A stretch of DNA of 64,000 nt from an uncultured Pelagibacteraceae bacterium (GTDB lineage: Bacteria; Pseudomonadota; Alphaproteobacteria; Pelagibacterales; Pelagibacteraceae): NCBI GenBank assembly GCA_902606835.1, contig CACLHW010000001.1, positions 1-64,000 of the forward strand, given 5' to 3'. Under the pieces are notes generated by a model. That model did not search any database, was not told the origin of the DNA, and saw only the letters and a program-made list of their open reading frames with translations. Both the position numbers and the translations under genes were made by a program. Shown here piece by piece: positions 43,026-57,711 of this stretch. Numbering within the stretch: the first letter of the stretch is position 1; every line of letters starts with the position of its first letter.

Positions 43026-43967
43026 TTGTATATAATTTCTATCGAGATGAATTTACAAAAAACAATTAAAGAAACAGTAGAACTTGAAGGCGTAGGTCTA
43101 CACAATGGTATAAAAGTAAATCTTTCATTAAAACCAGCTCAAGTAAATTCAGGAATCGTATTTAAAAGAACAGATGTTGATTTTCATAAAAGCATAATAG
43201 AAGCAAATTATAAAAATGTAAATTCACCAGTACTTTGCACCAAAATAAAAAATTCTTACGGAATTTCGGTTTCAACAATAGAACATTTAATGGCAGTTTT
43301 TTATGGAGAGGGCATAGATAATGTGCTTGTAGAAATTGATGCTCCAGAAGTTCCAATAATGGATGGATCTTCTTTTGATTTTGTTGAAGCAATCAGATCA
43401 GTAGGGACTTTAGATCAAAATGAAAATAAAAAATTTATTAAAGTTCTTAAAAAGGTTGAAATAAAAAATGGATCAAAACAAATTTCAATTGAACCTCTTG
43501 ATAAAGATTTAATAATTGATTTTGAAATAGTATATAAAAATCCTTTAATTAGGACTCGAAGAAAAGCATTTAAATTAAGCAATGGAGACTTGACTGCTAT
43601 TTATAATTCTAAAACATTTTGTTTATATGAGGATATAGATCAAATAAAAAGCCAGGGATTGGCCAAAGGCGGCTCCTTGGAAAACGCTATAGTAGTTAAA
43701 GAAAACAAAATATTAAATGAAGATGGGCTACGATATAGAGATGAGTTTGTAAATCATAAAATATTAGATTGTTTAGGCGATTTAATGCTTTCAGGATATA
43801 GAATTTTTGGTCACGTTAAAACTTCGCAGGGAGGACATCAGTTAACCAATGTTTTGTTAAGGGATTTTTTGTCCAACAAATCAAATTGGGAATTTGATAC
43901 GTTTGGAGCAAAACAAAAAGATAATAAAAACAATACATACTCAAGTCCAGCAGCTGTTAATGCATAA
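43026..43967 (+). CDS. lpxC: UDP-3-O-acyl-N-acetylglucosamine deacetylase (likely start at ATG 43047)
   Basis: GVGLHNGIKVNLSLKPA, STIEHLMAVFYGEGIDN, NHKILDCLGDL, GHVKTSQGGHQL. Confidence 0.96.
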   Translation: MYIISIEMNLQKTIKETVELEGVGLHNGIKVNLSLKPAQVNSGIVFKRTDVDFHKSIIEANYKNVNSPVLCTKIKNSYGISVSTIEHLMAVFYGEGIDNVLVEIDAPEVPIMDGSSFDFVEAIRSVGTLDQNENKKFIKVLKKVEIKNGSKQISIEPLDKDLIIDFEIVYKNPLIRTRRKAFKLSNGDLTAIYNSKTFCLYEDIDQIKSQGLAKGGSLENAIVVKENKILNEDGLRYRDEFVNHKILDCLGDLMLSGYRIFGHVKTSQGGHQLTNVLLRDFLSNKSNWEFDTFGAKQKDNKNNTYSSPAAVNA

Positions 43968-44030
43968 ATAAACACTCACAAAGAAAATTGTAATAGTCAA
44001 ATATTTTGATAAAATCTCAATTTATCTAAA

Positions 44031-44858
44031 ATGTTAAAAAATTTATTAATTTTGTTTTTGTCAATTTCTTTATTATTTTCCTGTTCAAAAAAGGAAGTTC
44101 AAGAAGTTGATGAACCAACCGATACAGAAATTGGAATGGCTCTTTACGAAGAGGCTGTCCAAGCTCTTAAAGAAGGGGATGCATTCTACGCAGGAAAAAA
44201 ATTTAAAGAAGCTGAAAGTTTAATGACAAAATATACATGGGCAAGTAAAGCTAGCTTAATGGCTAATTACGCAGAGTATAGTAGAAGTGCTTATTCAAAC
44301 GCAATATTTGGATTAGAAAGACATTTAAATAATTATCCAGCTGACGAAAATTTACCTTATGTACATTACTTAATTGCTATTTGTTACTACGAACAAATAT
44401 TAGATGAAAAAAAAGATTTAGCTCCATTATTGAAAGCCAAAGAAAAATTTGAATTTGTGATGGAAAATTATCCAGATACAGATTATGGAACAGATGCAAG
44501 ATTTAAAATTGATTTAATTATAGACCAGCTAGCAGCTAAAGAAATGTCAGTAGCTAGATTTTATATGAAAACTGAAAAATGGATACCAGCACTTAATAGG
44601 CTTAAAACTGTGGTAGACGAGTATGATACAACGATATTTGTTGAAGAAGCTTTACATAGACTAGTGGAAGTTTATTACAGGCTTGGACTTGAAGAAGAAG
44701 CTAAGCAAGCAGCATCAATTTTAGGATATAACTATCAATCTGGGGAATGGTATGAAAGAAGTTACAAAGTATTTAACAAAAAATATAAAACTAAAAAACT
44801 AAAAAAACAAAAAGAAATGGGAATAATAAGAAAAAAAATAAAGAGCCTTTTCGAGTAA
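44031..44858 (+). CDS. bamD: Outer-membrane assembly lipoprotein BamD
   Basis: Lipobox LLFSC, TPR-like helices, YVHYLIAICYYEQI, YPDTDYGTDARFKIDLI. Confidence 0.92.
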   Translation: MLKNLLILFLSISLLFSCSKKEVQEVDEPTDTEIGMALYEEAVQALKEGDAFYAGKKFKEAESLMTKYTWASKASLMANYAEYSRSAYSNAIFGLERHLNNYPADENLPYVHYLIAICYYEQILDEKKDLAPLLKAKEKFEFVMENYPDTDYGTDARFKIDLIIDQLAAKEMSVARFYMKTEKWIPALNRLKTVVDEYDTTIFVEEALHRLVEVYYRLGLEEEAKQAASILGYNYQSGEWYERSYKVFNKKYKTKKLKKQKEMGIIRKKIKSLFE

Positions 44859-48595
<3,737 letters not shown>

Positions 48596-48599
<4 letters not shown>

Positions 48600-50635
48600 T
48601 TAATTTTTTTTAATTTTTTTTTCTGTAATCTGGCCCAACCAGGACTTCTTATACCTTCATTATAATCTATATCTTGGTTAAAAAAGAAATCATCACTATT
48701 TTGTTCTTTTATATCTTCTTTTTTTATATTTTCTTCTGGTAGCTCATCTATAAATCTAGAAGCTAAGGATTCAACCCAGTCTCCCCTATACATTCTACTA
48801 ATTACAAAAGATATAAAAGATTCTTTTTTAGCTCTAGTTAACCCAACATAAGCGAGTCGTCTTTCTTCTTCTAAAGCTAAATCACCTTTTTCCTCCAAAG
48901 ATTTTTGATGAGGAAACAAACCTTCTTCCCATCCTGGCAAAAAAACAGCATCGAACTCTAAACCTTTGGCTGCATGCATCGTCATTAAATTAACTTTCTC
49001 GCCTTCCCAATCTTGATCTATTGAGGTAGCTAAAGCGACATGTTCTAAAAATCCTTGAAGATTATCAAAGTCGTGCATTCCTCTAATTAATTCTTTTAAA
49101 TTTTCTAACCTTCCTTCACTTTCTAAATCTTTTTTATCCTTTAACATTTTTGAATAACCTGATTCATCTAATATAATTTCCATTAATTCAAAATGTTTTT
49201 TTTCCTTTAAGTCACCTCTCCATTTATTAAATAGATTTAATATTTTTGTTAATTCTATTTTTGTTTTAGGTTTAATCTTATTTAATTGTAAAAGTTCAAG
49301 AGCAGAATCTTCCAAAGATTTTTTTTCTTTTCTTCCCCAATTATGCAATTGTTTCAAAGTTGTATCTCCAATTGATCTTTTTGGTACGTTGATTATTCTT
49401 TCAAAGGCCAGATCATCATTTTTTTGATTAACTATTCTTAAAAAGGCTACACTATCCTTAATCTCCGCTCTTTCGTAGAATTTGGTTCCTCCTATTACTC
49501 TATAACCCATTCCAATTTTAAGAAATCTTTCTTCAAACTCCCGGGTTTGAAAAATTGCTCTGACCAAAATAGCTGTATTATTTAATGAGTACTTTTTTTT
49601 TAGTTTTTTTTCAATAACATCACTAATTCCGATAGCTTCTTCTCTTCCATTTTTATAACAAGTTAGTTTTACTCGCTCCCCATCTTTGCTATCTGTCCAT
49701 AGTTTTTTTCCTAATCTATCGCTATTTTTTGAAATTAATCCAGAAGCAGCACCAAGAATATTTTGCGTTGATCTATAATTTTGTTCAAGCTTTATGATTT
49801 TTGTATTTTTGTAAGTTTTACTAAAGTCTAAGAAATTTCTTATTTCAGCACCTCTCCAGCTATAAATTGATTGATCATCATCACCTACACAACAAATATT
49901 ATAGTTCTTTTTAGCTAGGAGATTAAGCCATTTACTTTGTATGTAATTAGAATCTTGGTATTCATCTACCAAAATGTATTTAAAATTGTTTAAGTATAGT
50001 TCCAGTATATCAGAATTATTTTCAAACATGGTAACGCAATGTAAAATTAGATCACCAAAGTCACAAGAATTTAAAATTTTAAGTCTTTCTTGATAAAATT
50101 TATAAATTTTTAAAATAGCTTTTTCCAGTGGCACTCCTTTTTTTGCAACCACATCTTTAGGCAGCAAGCCTTTATTTTTCCACTGATTAATTAAACTAAG
50201 AATAAATTGAGGAGCGACTTTTTTTATGTCTATATTTTCAGCCTTACATATATTTTTTAATAATCTTAATTGGTCTTCTTGATCAATAATTGTAAACTGT
50301 GAATTTAATCCAACTGCTTCTGCATGTCTTCTTAAAAGTTTTGCACTAACAGAATGGAAAGTTCCAAGCCAAGGTAAAGATGCTACCTTTTCATTTAAAA
50401 GATTTGTAATACGATTTTGCATTTCTCTAGCCGCCTTATTTGTAAAAGTGACGCAGAGAATCTGATTGGGCCATGCTTTTTTTTCTTTAATTAAATGTAC
50501 TACTCTTGTAGTCAATACTTTAGTTTTGCCAGATCCTGCGCCAGCCACAATTAAACACGGACCATCAAGATTTATTATTGCTTCTTTTTGATTATTGTTT
50601 AAGTTGCTTAAATAATTTTTTTTGATAATTTCCAT
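48596..50635 (-). CDS. uvrD: UvrD/PcrA-type superfamily 1 DNA helicase
   Basis: LNNNQKEAI, GAGSGKTKVLTTRV, VDEYQDSN, CVGDDDQSIYSWRGA, MTMHAAKGLEFDAVFL. Confidence 0.95.
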
Positions 50636-50669
50636 TAAATTTGTACTTTATAAATTTAAATTAAATTAA

Positions 50670-52292
50670 ATGAAATACATCAATTTTAAAAGATATAAGT
50701 TTTCCACAGCAGTTAAAGCTTTAAATGCATTTATATATGATTTTACTAAAATTTTAAAAATAACAGGTTTTAAAAAAATTTATAAGCTTATAGAAATAAA
50801 AAAACTTAATTTCAGCAAAATTACAAAATATTTTGAAATAAAAAATTATAATATTAATTTTTTAAAAAAAATTGATTTTTTTAGTTCAAATTTCTTTATT
50901 ATACATCTTCCAATTGCAATTTTATTTTTTGGTTTTTTGTACCTTGCTATACCAGTATTTTACAAATATGAAAAATCAAATATCGAAAATATAATATGTA
51001 AAAAAAATAATATACAATGTAAAATACAAGGAAATATTAAATATAGATTCTTTCCCACTCCAAGATTAAAAATTAAAAATTTAATAATTAATGAAACTAA
51101 AGAAAAAAAACGTATTTTTTTAACCGTTGATCATGCTTTAATAAAACTTTCTTTTAAAAATTTGCTGGCCAAGGAAAAACATCGTTTTGTAAAAATAGAA
51201 TTAAACCAATATGAATCAAACATAGATTTAAAAAATTTTAAAAAATATAATAATATTTTAAATCAAAAAATTGATTTAATTCCAGTAAGATTTAAAAATG
51301 GAAGAATTCAATTTTTTGAAGGAGAAGAATATATAGCATCGATTACAAAAGCCAATATAGAGATTAACTTTGAAGATAATTCTGTAGATGCAGAATTAAA
51401 AGGTAAATTTTTAAACGACGATATTTTTATCGATTTATTTAGGGAAAATATAAAGAAAAAAATTCAAACCGATTTGATATTAAAAATGTCAAATTTAAAT
51501 TTTTTAACAAAAGCTAACTTTTATAAATCTGAAAATAAAAAGGATGAAATAAATGGTAATTTTTTAGTAAAAAAAGATAAAAATAAAATTACAGGAATTT
51601 TTAATTACAAAAATAATGAAATAACTATCAATAAATCAAATATAAGAAATGCTTTTATCGACGGTAAGATCGAGGGTCAAATTAAATTATTACCTTATTT
51701 TGATTTTAACTTAGATTTAAATTTAAATAGTATAAATTTTACAAAACTATACAATTATTTTTTGTCTTTGGATGAAGAAAAGCAAAAAAAATTATTTAAG
51801 ATTAGCGAGAAAATTAATGGAAAGTTAAACTTTTCAGCAGATAAAGTCTACTCCAAGCATAATTTAGTAAATTCATTTGAATCACGTTTAAAATTTTATA
51901 ATGGAAATTTAAAAATGGAACAATTTTTAGTAAATTTAGGCAAATTAGGTGCAGCTGATATATTAGGTCTAATAAGCAAAGATAAAAAATATACTAATCT
52001 AAAGTTTGAAAGCAATATATTTGTTGATAATGAAAAAAAATTTAAAAGCAAGTTTGGTATTTATGATATTGAAAAAATCTCTCCAAACTTATTTGTATCT
52101 GGTAGCATAGATTTAGAAAATGCTAGAGCAAGTTTTTATGAAATATTTGATGATGAAAAACTTAGCAACGAGAATATTAATTTTATTGAATCCGAATTTA
52201 ATGATTTAATGTTAGATAATGGGTTTTCAAATTTATTTAACTTTCAAAAATTTAAGGTTTTTTTAAAATCAGCAATAGATGAAAAAAGTTAG
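50670..52292 (+). CDS. AsmA-family protein
   Basis: N-terminal TM followed by YRFFPTPRLKIKNLIINE and long beta-rich body, KINGKLNFSADKV near C-terminus. Confidence 0.65.
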   Translation: MKYINFKRYKFSTAVKALNAFIYDFTKILKITGFKKIYKLIEIKKLNFSKITKYFEIKNYNINFLKKIDFFSSNFFIIHLPIAILFFGFLYLAIPVFYKYEKSNIENIICKKNNIQCKIQGNIKYRFFPTPRLKIKNLIINETKEKKRIFLTVDHALIKLSFKNLLAKEKHRFVKIELNQYESNIDLKNFKKYNNILNQKIDLIPVRFKNGRIQFFEGEEYIASITKANIEINFEDNSVDAELKGKFLNDDIFIDLFRENIKKKIQTDLILKMSNLNFLTKANFYKSENKKDEINGNFLVKKDKNKITGIFNYKNNEITINKSNIRNAFIDGKIEGQIKLLPYFDFNLDLNLNSINFTKLYNYFLSLDEEKQKKLFKISEKINGKLNFSADKVYSKHNLVNSFESRLKFYNGNLKMEQFLVNLGKLGAADILGLISKDKKYTNLKFESNIFVDNEKKFKSKFGIYDIEKISPNLFVSGSIDLENARASFYEIFDDEKLSNENINFIESEFNDLMLDNGFSNLFNFQKFKVFLKSAIDEKS

Positions 52293-52293
52293 T

Positions 52294-53682
52294 TTAATTT
52301 GGCTTTATCATTTTTTTTGGATCTACAATTTTATCATAATCTTTACTGCTAATTAATCCAGATTTAATAGATTCTTCTTTTAAAGTTGTTCCATTTTTGT
52401 GTGCGTTTTTTGCAATCATAGCAGCGTTGTCATATCCAACTTTTGGCGACAAAGCTGTTACCAACATTAAAGAGTTATCTAAAAATTTTTTAATTCTTTT
52501 TTTGTCTGCTTTTAATCCCTTTACACAAAAATTTGCAAAACTTTTAGAAGAGTCCGCCATGATATGTATAGATTGCAATATGTTGTGAATAATTAAAGGC
52601 TTAAATACATTTAATTCAAAATGACCATGGGAACCAGCCATTGTTATTCCATTATGGTTTCCAATAACTTTTACACAAACCATTGTCACAGCTTCACATT
52701 GTGTGGGATTTATTTTTCCAGGCATGATTGACGATCCAGGCTCATTTTCTGGCAAAATAAGTTCTCCATAACCAGCTCTTGGTCCCGAACCTAAAAACCT
52801 AATATCATTTGCTATTTTCATTAAGCAAACTGCAGTTGTATTCATTGTGCCAGAAAAATTTACTATTGAATCATGAGCTGCTAATGAGGCAAATTTATTT
52901 TTTGAAGGTTTAAATGGTAATTTTGTCATTTTTTTTAATTCTTTAACTATTTTTTTATCAAAACCTTTTTTTGTATTTAAACCTGTTCCCACAGCTGTCC
53001 CTCCTTGTGCAAGAAAATATATTTCACCAAGTGCGTACTCTATTCTACTTATACATTTGCTTAGTTGTGCGTGATATCCTGAAAATTCTTGTCCTAAAGT
53101 AATTGGAGTTGCATCCTGAAGATGTGTTCTTCCAACTTTTATAATTTTATTAAATTCTTTAGATTTTTTTTTTAAATAATGATTAAGCAATTTTAAAGAA
53201 GGAAGTAATTTTCCCGTAGCCCTTATTGCTATTGATATGTGCATTGCTGTTGGAAATACATCGTTAGTTGATTGAGATTTATTTACATGGTCATTTGGAT
53301 GCACAGGTTTTTTACTTCCAATTTTACCTCTCAAAAGTTCTATTGCTCTATTTGAAATTACTTCGTTGACATTCATATTTGTTTGAGTACCAGAGCCAGT
53401 TTGCCAAACTTTTAAAGGAAAGTGATCCTTATGTTTTCCTGAAATAATTTCATCTGCTACTTTAATAATTACCTTGCTGATTTTTTTATCAATATCACCG
53501 TTTTTTGCATTAACTATTGCAGCGGCTTTTTTAATCATAGCAATTGACTTAATTACAATGGGCCTTACTAAAAAATCTCCAATATCAAAATATTTATTTG
53601 ATCTCTGTGTGCTCGCGCCCCAATATTTGTGAGCAGGCACTTTGATTTTTCCCAACGAATCAAACTCTGTTCTAAATTTCAT
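52294..53682 (-). CDS. fumC: Fumarate hydratase class II
   Basis: [59 protein letters not shown]. Confidence 0.97.
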   Translation of the reverse strand: MKFRTEFDSLGKIKVPAHKYWGASTQRSNKYFDIGDFLVRPIVIKSIAMIKKAAAIVNAKNGDIDKKISKVIIKVADEIISGKHKDHFPLKVWQTGSGTQTNMNVNEVISNRAIELLRGKIGSKKPVHPNDHVNKSQSTNDVFPTAMHISIAIRATGKLLPSLKLLNHYLKKKSKEFNKIIKVGRTHLQDATPITLGQEFSGYHAQLSKCISRIEYALGEIYFLAQGGTAVGTGLNTKKGFDKKIVKELKKMTKLPFKPSKNKFASLAAHDSIVNFSGTMNTTAVCLMKIANDIRFLGSGPRAGYGELILPENEPGSSIMPGKINPTQCEAVTMVCVKVIGNHNGITMAGSHGHFELNVFKPLIIHNILQSIHIMADSSKSFANFCVKGLKADKKRIKKFLDNSLMLVTALSPKVGYDNAAMIAKNAHKNGTTLKEESIKSGLISSKDYDKIVDPKKMIKPN

Positions 53683-53685
53683 ACC

Positions 53686-53877
53686 TTATAAGAATAACCA
53701 TAAAATTAGCGAAACTATGGCAATTATTCCAATTAAGATTCTTACTCCAAACAAATACCTGGATATTTTTGTCGCTGCATTAGAATCCTTACTTTTTCCA
53801 GCTCCTATAGAAATTACAAAATAAAAAGCTAGCAAAATAATGATTATGATTATTAAAATTTCAAATTTTTCAAACAT
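53686..53877 (-). CDS. Small twin-transmembrane protein (HIG1-domain-like)
   Basis: Two hydrophobic helices with intervening GxSKDSNAATKISRYLFGVRI. Confidence 0.55.
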   Translation of the reverse strand: MFEKFEILIIIIIILLAFYFVISIGAGKSKDSNAATKISRYLFGVRILIGIIAIVSLILWLFL

Positions 53878-53964
53878 TAGCGTAATTACTTATACGTTTT
53901 TATTATTAAATTATCTATAATCAAATAGATGACATATTTAAAAAAAAATGACAAAGTTTGATAT

Positions 53965-54750
53965 ATGAAGGAAAATTCAAATATTATTTTAACTTTTTTA
54001 AGCGAAGGTATATCTCGAATCAAACTTAATGATCCAAGTAATTATAATGCATTATCTTCAAAAAATATTAATTCTTTAATTAATATTTTTAGAAGTTTAA
54101 GTAATGACAATAAAACTAAAGTTATAATTATTGAAGGATCTGGAAAAGGATTTTCTGCAGGTCATGATTTAAAAGAAGTTCGTTCTTTAAAAAATAAACC
54201 AAAATATAAAAAATTATTTAACTCATGTTCAAAATTAATGCTTGAAATTATGGAAGGTAGAAAACCTGTGATAGCAAAAGTTCATGGCGCAGCTTTTGCT
54301 GCTGGTTGCCAATTAGTTGCAAGTTGTGATTTAGCAATTAGTTCAGATGATGCAATATTTGCAACTCCAGGAGTAAATATAGGATTATTTTGTAGTACGC
54401 CGATGGTAGCAGTAAGCAGAAAAGTGAGTAGAAAAAAAACAATGAAAATGTTATTGACCGGAGATCCAATAAACGCGAACTATGCTAAAGAAATTGGATT
54501 AATTAATGATTATTATCCTAAAGAACACCTAGAAGATGAAGTTTTAAAACTTGCAAAAAAAATTGCATCTAAGTCTAACCTTACAATTAAAATTGGAAAA
54601 AAAGCCTTTTACAGACAATTGGAAATGCCTTTGCGAAAAGCTTATAAATATACAAGTGAAGTGATGACGAAGAATGCCATGGAGCTTGATGCGGAAGAAG
54701 GAATTTCTGCATTTTTAGAAAAAAGAAAACCAATCTGGAAAAACAAATAA
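53965..54750 (+). CDS. Enoyl-CoA hydratase/isomerase (crotonase) family protein, ECHDC3-like
   Basis: GSGKGFSAGHDLKEV, VHGAAFAAGCQLVASCDLAI, FATPGVNIGLFCSTPMVAVSR. Confidence 0.88.
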   Translation: MKENSNIILTFLSEGISRIKLNDPSNYNALSSKNINSLINIFRSLSNDNKTKVIIIEGSGKGFSAGHDLKEVRSLKNKPKYKKLFNSCSKLMLEIMEGRKPVIAKVHGAAFAAGCQLVASCDLAISSDDAIFATPGVNIGLFCSTPMVAVSRKVSRKKTMKMLLTGDPINANYAKEIGLINDYYPKEHLEDEVLKLAKKIASKSNLTIKIGKKAFYRQLEMPLRKAYKYTSEVMTKNAMELDAEEGISAFLEKRKPIWKNK

Positions 54751-55218
54751 ATGACCGAAGATAAATTAATAAAAAAAACTTTGGAGACGTCAAAGACTAT
54801 TGCTATGATTGGGGTAAGTTCGTTTAAAAAGGAAGTATCAACTAATGTTAAAAGAAGACCTTCGACTATAGTAATGAAGTATATGCAAGAATTTGGCTAC
54901 AAAGTTTTTCCTGTAAATCCATTTTCTGCTGGGGAAAAAATAAACGGAGAAATTATACTTTCTAAATTAAGTGATATTAAAATACCAATAGATATAGTTG
55001 ATGTATTCCGCCCTTCAAAGGAAGCTGTTGCAATAGCTGAAGATGTAATAAAAATTGGAGCAAAAACTTTTTGGCTTCAATATGGTATTCAAAATGAAGA
55101 GGCTAAAAAAATTGTGGAAACCAAAAACATATCTTATATTGCAAACAAATGTATTAAACAAGAATATCAAAGATTATTTTTACAAGTAAATCCAGTTTTT
55201 CCAGCTCTTAAAAATTAA
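54751..55218 (+). CDS. CoA-binding domain protein (YccU-like)
   Basis: TIAMIGVSSFKKEVSTNVKRRPSTIVMKYMQEFGYKVFPVNP, IDIVDVFRPSKEA, FWLQYGIQNEEA. Confidence 0.88.
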   Translation: MTEDKLIKKTLETSKTIAMIGVSSFKKEVSTNVKRRPSTIVMKYMQEFGYKVFPVNPFSAGEKINGEIILSKLSDIKIPIDIVDVFRPSKEAVAIAEDVIKIGAKTFWLQYGIQNEEAKKIVETKNISYIANKCIKQEYQRLFLQVNPVFPALKN

Positions 55219-55222
55219 ATTA

Positions 55223-56854
55223 ATGAAAAAAATTTTAAAGACAAAAATGACCGGAGGTCAAGCTCTTATTGACTGTCTTTATAAAGAAGGAGTAAGAGTT
55301 ATATTTGGTCTTCCAGGAGTTCAAATTTATCACGCAATTATTCCAATTTTAAATTATTCAAAAATGAAATTTATAACTACTCGTCATGAGCAAGCCACTA
55401 CTTATATGGCAGACGGATATGCTAGAGCCAGCAACAATGTTGGTGTAGCTATGGTAGTACCTGGTCCAGGTTTACAAAATGCATCAGCTGGTATTACAAA
55501 TGCTTATGCATCGTCATCGCCTGTTCTAATTATTTCTGGACAAATTGATAGAAAAAAAATATCAAAAAATGTAGGTATTTTACATGAAATAGATGATCAA
55601 TTAGATATTATTAAGCCTATAACCAAATGGCAAAAGAGAGTATTAAATGCTAAAAAAATTCCAACAACAGTCAAAGAAGCTTTTAAAAAAATTTGCAGCG
55701 GGAGACCAAGGCCTGTAGAAATAGAAATTCCACCCGAAGCACTTTCAGAATTTGCTAATGCGCACAATTATAAAAAAAATAAAATATCTCAACCTGAAAT
55801 TAATAATAGAGCTATAAAAAAAGCAGCAAAAATTTTAGCTTTATCTAAAAATCCAGTTATATGGGCGGGAGGAGGAGTGCAGATATCTGAGGCATCAAAC
55901 GAGTTATTAAAATTAGCAGAATATTTGCAAATACCAGTTATAACTACGCCTGAAGGCAAAGGATCTATTTCTGATAAACATTATTTATCAATTGGTACCC
56001 CACAAGGAAGATCGACTGGAAATAGCAAAGATTCTCTTCGTGATTTTTTTTATACTTCTGATGTTATTTTAGCTGTAGGAACTCGTTTTGCTACAGCTGA
56101 AGCTAAATCTAAACAAAAAGTAATTCAAATTGATATAGATCGAAAGGAAATCGGACGTAATCACAAAAATACTTTAGGTCTATTAGGAGATGCAAAAAAA
56201 GTACTTAATCAGCTTCTTAAATTTATAAAAAAAAATAGAAAAACTAAAAAAAATCAGAAGACTTTTTTTGAGAGAATGAAAAATAATAGATATAATAATT
56301 CAAAAAATAAAGTAGAACCTCTAGCTTCATATGTAAAAGCTTTACGTCAAGGGATACCAAATAATGGTATTCTCGTTGCAGATATGACAACAATTGCTTA
56401 CTATACTCGAATATATTATCAAACTTATCATCCCAGAAGTTATTTTACATCATCATACAGCGGAAATCTTGGATCGGCTTTTCCAACATCCTTAGGAATT
56501 AAAGTTGCAAAACCAAATCAAGTGGTAGTTTCTATATCAGGAGATGGAGGATTTTTATTTAATTCACAAGAACTTGCTACAGCCGTTCAATTCGGCATAA
56601 ATGTTATCGCTATAGTATTTAATGATGAAGCTTATGGTAATGTCAAAAGAGACATGAAACAAATGTTTAACAATAAATTTTTAGCATCTAAATTAAAAAA
56701 TCCAAATTTTGTAAAATTAGCAGAGTCCTATGGAGTAATTGGAATGAAAGCAAAAAATCCTAAAGCCTTAGAAAAGTCCATAAAAAAAGCAATTAAATTA
56801 AATAAGCCAGTATTAATCGAAGTTCCTACTGGAGAAACACCTTCTCCTTTTTAA
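55223..56854 (+). CDS. Thiamine-pyrophosphate-dependent enzyme of the acetolactate synthase large-subunit superfamily
   Basis: TGGQALIDCLYKEGVRVIFGLPGVQI, TTRHEQATTYMADGYARAS, TPP motif GDGGFLFNSQELATAVQFGINVIAIVFNDEAYGNV. Confidence 0.9.
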   Translation: MKKILKTKMTGGQALIDCLYKEGVRVIFGLPGVQIYHAIIPILNYSKMKFITTRHEQATTYMADGYARASNNVGVAMVVPGPGLQNASAGITNAYASSSPVLIISGQIDRKKISKNVGILHEIDDQLDIIKPITKWQKRVLNAKKIPTTVKEAFKKICSGRPRPVEIEIPPEALSEFANAHNYKKNKISQPEINNRAIKKAAKILALSKNPVIWAGGGVQISEASNELLKLAEYLQIPVITTPEGKGSISDKHYLSIGTPQGRSTGNSKDSLRDFFYTSDVILAVGTRFATAEAKSKQKVIQIDIDRKEIGRNHKNTLGLLGDAKKVLNQLLKFIKKNRKTKKNQKTFFERMKNNRYNNSKNKVEPLASYVKALRQGIPNNGILVADMTTIAYYTRIYYQTYHPRSYFTSSYSGNLGSAFPTSLGIKVAKPNQVVVSISGDGGFLFNSQELATAVQFGINVIAIVFNDEAYGNVKRDMKQMFNNKFLASKLKNPNFVKLAESYGVIGMKAKNPKALEKSIKKAIKLNKPVLIEVPTGETPSPF

Positions 56855-57642
56855 ATGTTAAATTCAGACTTTTTATCTATACCAATACGTTTTATTCTAA
56901 GTGCTTTTTCTGACAAAACATTAATAATTTTGTAAAATAAATTATTGTTTATTTTTTCTAACGCCTGGTCATAAGTTATAATTTTGTTTGAATTTTTTTC
57001 AATAAAATTTTCAAAATTTTTAAAATCATCCTCATTCCATGTATTTAAATGTAATTTAGTAGATTGAATTCCAAATGGTAGTAAAAGAACTTTGTCAAAT
57101 AATTGAGGTACAAATTTCATATCATTTTCTGTATACGGCATTAAACCGTATCCATCGATGATTTCTTTTATTCCACAGTTTTTAAGAGCAATAAAAGTAT
57201 TTTCATCATAAGTTTGATTTGGCGCAAAAAATGTTCTTATTTTTATATTTTCATCCTGAAACTTTTTTAAACCATTTTTTATCCTTAACGTTTGTGTTTC
57301 AAGAGGATGACCAAAAAATTCTGAACCTCCGCCATAATTAAAATAATCATCACTTTTTTTGCACATTTTGTCATACACGTGTGTATAACCATGCATAGCG
57401 ATTTCCCAACCTTTGTTTTTCCATTTTCTTACCTGATCCCAAAAGTCATCTTTTTTTGGAAAGTTCATGAATTCTTTATCTTTATTATTAGGAACTACGC
57501 CTAAAACAGGTTTTATTAAATATTTTTCAAATAATAATTCTGATTTTTTCATTAAATCCCAGTTCATATTTTCAGCTATATCATCAATACGAATTAGAAT
57601 TCCTGTATTATCTGTTATATAATTTTTTATTTTTGATAACAT
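56851..57642 (-). CDS. DUF2334/polysaccharide deacetylase-like protein
   Basis: GILIRIDDIAENMNWDLMKK...GWEIAMHGYTHVYD...FFAPNQTYDENTFIALKNCGIKEIIDGYG. Confidence 0.7.
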   Translation of the reverse strand: MLSKIKNYITDNTGILIRIDDIAENMNWDLMKKSELLFEKYLIKPVLGVVPNNKDKEFMNFPKKDDFWDQVRKWKNKGWEIAMHGYTHVYDKMCKKSDDYFNYGGGSEFFGHPLETQTLRIKNGLKKFQDENIKIRTFFAPNQTYDENTFIALKNCGIKEIIDGYGLMPYTENDMKFVPQLFDKVLLLPFGIQSTKLHLNTWNEDDFKNFENFIEKNSNKIITYDQALEKINNNLFYKIINVLSEKALRIKRIGIDKKSEFNI

Positions 57643-57711
57643 AATAAATTATAACTTAAAAAATTTTGCATGGTAAGATACAAAATTAATTAGAAATTGG
57701 AAATATAGATA

